Assembly (NCBI GenBank): GCA_019054805.1
Contig: JAHQIY010000003.1
Span: 8,370,001 to 8,434,000 of the forward strand
Source of the DNA: Brachionus manjavacas
Taxonomy: Eukaryota > Rotifera > Eurotatoria > Ploima > Brachionidae
Length of the DNA: 64,000 bases
Direction: 5' to 3'
Of the stretch, positions 61,871 through 64,000 are shown piece by piece. Both the position numbers and the translations under genes were made by a program. The notes under the pieces were generated by a model. It was not told the DNA's origin. It saw nothing but the letters and a program-made list of their open reading frames with translations, and did not search any database. Numbering within the stretch: the stretch's first letter is position 1; each line of letters opens with the position of its first letter.

Positions 61871-63443
61871 ACGACGTATTTGCTAATCTATACGAAAGCG
61901 TGTTACTTCAACAAATAAGAAAAGAATACGAAAACCACGAAAACCAGTTTGGGTTCAAAAAAGCATCGTCTTGTCAGCACGCAGTGTATACACTAAAGCA
62001 TGCTATTGATACCTCAAAAGAACAGGGAAAGCGATTGTATATATGTGCAGTAGACGCATCCAAAGCTTTTGACAAAGTCAATAGAAATATACTCTGGCAT
62101 AGAATGTTGAAGTGTGGAATACACCCAGCCGTAGTATTTGCCACAATGATTTATTATGACGAATCAGGTATGATAGTTGTAAATGACAACGAATATTCAG
62201 ACATTTTTGGAACTGACGTAGGTGTAAGACAAGGAGGACCTCTATCCCTGAACTGTTCTCAATATACATTGAAAAATTAATTAATAGAGTAAAAAGCTCT
62301 AATTTTGGGTTAAAATTTAAGTTTGGCAAACTAGAGATAATAGGCTGCGGACGATATATTGATTATCAGTCAAACAAAGAGTGAACTGCAGAAGCTACTC
62401 AAAATAGTAGAAAAGGCTGGGCAAGAGCTAGAAATCAAGTTTAATGCAAAGAAGACGAACATCATGATTTTCAACCAAAAAATTAAAAGGACCGCAGAGA
62501 CCAAAAGAGAAGATGCATGGCAGGGAGATTTAATCCTAGATGGTGAAGTTGTACACCAAGTAAATGAAATGAAATACTTAGGCATTGAAATAAATGAGAA
62601 CAATAAAAACAAGACGCACCTAGACAAAAGGAAAAGGCTAGCCATGGGTGCAGTGATAAAGCTTAAATCAATTGGAGTATGGTCTGAGCACACAAACCCC
62701 TATCTTAAGGCGCACATCTATAAAACGTACATCAGGTCTGTATTAATGTATGGACTTGAAACAATTGACTTGAACAAAACAGAGACTAACGATATCAGGC
62801 GAACAGAAGGAAACATGATTAAGTCAATGATTGGCATATCTAATCGTTGTAGAACAACAAATCTCTTACTAGCACTCAACATCACGGATACCACCACACA
62901 TATGGAAAACCAAAAAACGGAATTCACAAAACGACTATGTGAAAATGATCTTACTAAAAAAATAATATCCGACATAATAGAGGGAGATACGATAAAAGAC
63001 ATGTGGAAATGTACAGAGCTCATATTCGATGAAGAAGTAAACACATTAAGCGAACTAATACTCATTTGTAATATATCCAAATATATCAATGACACCGAGG
63101 TTAAAGCTAAAAAGTCAAACGAAGTAGTAAAACGCATAAAAATTACATTCAAAGAGAAGAACCAACAAAAGATGACAGAGAATCTGTTTGAGTTAATTAA
63201 GTTTAAATAGAAGGATAAAAACCACTCGCGCCAAGAACGATGAACTTAAGTACTTAATTTTAACCGCTTTTTATTAATTTACTCAATTTTCCTATTAATT
63301 TAGTTATTTCATTACTCAATTTATACATATTTTTTATCTGTAAATTAATTTTTAAATTTAAATTCGAAGGGGCTATACTTTATTTAACGGGATAGTCCGA
63401 CAAGTGGTCGGTTGAGCGACCTTTTAACCAATAAATAAATATG
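61871..63443 (+). mobile_element. 5'-truncated LINE (non-LTR retrotransposon) with frameshifts
   Basis: The 1573-bp insert encodes reverse transcriptase from the QFGFKKASSCQHAVYTLKHA block through VDASKAFDKVNR (first catalytic Asp) to GVRQGGPLS. Just after GGPLS a base is lost. About 120 bases later two more bases are missing at the start of the catalytic ADD box, which restores the frame (62359-63210: ISQTKSELQKLLKIVEKAGQ, MKYLGIEINEN, SVLMYGLETI). With two frameshifts the copy cannot make an active enzyme. The 3'UTR contains a GGTCG-GTTGAG-CGACC hairpin (about 63409-63424) of the kind some LINE enzymes recognise, then an (AAAT)-like tail. A 118-bp direct repeat flanks the insert. Confidence 0.88.
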
Positions 63444-63561
63444 AAATTCAAAGTACACTTTGTATTATTCAATATTGCCTATTTCAATAAGGCTAACATT
63501 CTAAAATATAAATAAAAATTTTTGAAATTATTATTTATTATTTAACTTTCTTTTTTTTTTG
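63444..63561 (+). repeat. 118-bp direct repeat, right copy (LINE target-site duplication)
   Basis: It repeats 61753-61870 without a visible mismatch. It follows directly on the LINE's AATAAATAAATATG tail and diverges from the left copy after the G at 63561. Confidence 0.9.
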
Positions 63562-63720
63562 GTTTTTTAATTTCTAAAGATGAATAATTAAAAATTACTT
63601 TTTGCTTTTTTTAAAAAAAATTTTAACATAATTTTCATTTTTTTATTCTGTCCAAAAGTTGTTTTCTTTTAAAAAATAAACATATAAACAATACTATTTT
63701 AAAGTTATTGGCAATTTAAG

Positions 63721-63849
63721 GAAATCAATCCAAACAATCTCAATATCGCCGAGGAAATTGGTAATATAGCCGTAACAAGGCCAGATTATAGATCTGTTAC
63801 AGAAAATGGGGCTTATAAAAAGCAGGACAAAATCCAAAAGCTTTTGTGA
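63721..63849 (+). CDS. possible terminal exon or coding remnant, unrecognised
   Basis: After a TTTAAG acceptor-like site, an open frame reads EINPNNLNIAEEIGNIAVTR, then PDYRSVTENGAYKKQDKIQK and LL before a TGA. Base composition is less AT-rich than the surroundings and the residues look like real protein. No family is recognised. The stretch is close to the window's right edge, so an upstream or host gene cannot be judged. It could also be a transposon remnant. Confidence 0.3.
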   Translation, partial: EINPNNLNIAEEIGNIAVTRPDYRSVTENGAYKKQDKIQKLL

Positions 63850-64000
63850 ATGTTTCCAAAATGTATCTATTAAGAGAAAATTGGTTTGGAGAAACTGTTT
63901 CTGAATGACTGAGACCGCTCTAATGAGACTATTTTTTAGGGATGAAAATAGTAAATAATAGTCTTTTTTTGCTTTTTGTTTTTTTTTTTTGATAGATCTG

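Noticed and set aside
62718-63152. 144-codon minus-strand open frame in the LINE
   Set aside because: Antisense shadow of the reverse transcriptase C-terminal frame.

Overview
The window is very AT-rich DNA from an animal nuclear genome. Coding exons are interrupted by short, AT-rich GT-AG introns. The protein set is metazoan: a QRICH2/DUF4795-type flagellar protein, an SLC22 transporter, a DYRK2-class kinase, SLX1, BLM-class RecQ helicases and small subunits of serine palmitoyltransferase. The standard genetic code fits every gene. The composition and gene set would suit a small-genome protostome such as a monogonont rotifer, but this is inference; no species can be fixed from the sequence.

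Layout. 2977-7798 (+): QRICH2-like coiled-coil protein in ten exons, convergent with a four-transmembrane protein at 7958-10121 (-). 10.6-15.0 kb: a transposon-rich strip holding three hAT-type elements with 8-bp target-site duplications, a SINE-like copy, and a relic exon split by one of the elements. 15.4-18.1 kb (-): four small ORFs, two of them serine palmitoyltransferase small subunits. 19816-23150 (+): five-exon SLC22 transporter. 23.2-30.6 kb: no gene seen, but a nested inverted-repeat element and another 8-bp-TSD element. 30620-42322 (+): DYRK2-type kinase with a proposed 21-nt microexon and an unrelated single-exon ORF inside an intron. 44.5-45.3 kb: broken non-LTR retrotransposon. 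45880-46119 (+): third serine palmitoyltransferase small subunit. 46629-47531 (-): SLX1. 49716-61448: two head-to-head BLM-type RecQ genes. 61.8-63.6 kb: 5'-truncated LINE flanked by a 118-bp direct repeat.

The most notable locus is the RecQ pair. Both helicases carry a C3HC4 RING-type zinc finger ahead of the helicase core, a combination I do not recognise from described BLM proteins. The genes start 257 bp apart on opposite strands and have diverged over most of their length. They nevertheless share a 1.3-kb tract (52930-54229 and 58365-59663, inverted) that appears identical at the nucleotide level, including synonymous sites and the first bases of an intron. This looks like recent gene conversion. 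The only difference I found in the tract is one A missing from a homopolymer in the plus-strand copy, which shifts the frame inside the helicase. SLX1, which acts in the same Holliday-junction processing network, lies next door.

Almost all start codons sit shortly downstream of a 3' splice-site-like TTTTAG or TTTAG. This fits 5'UTR introns or spliced-leader trans-splicing, though chance is a real alternative in such AT-rich DNA.
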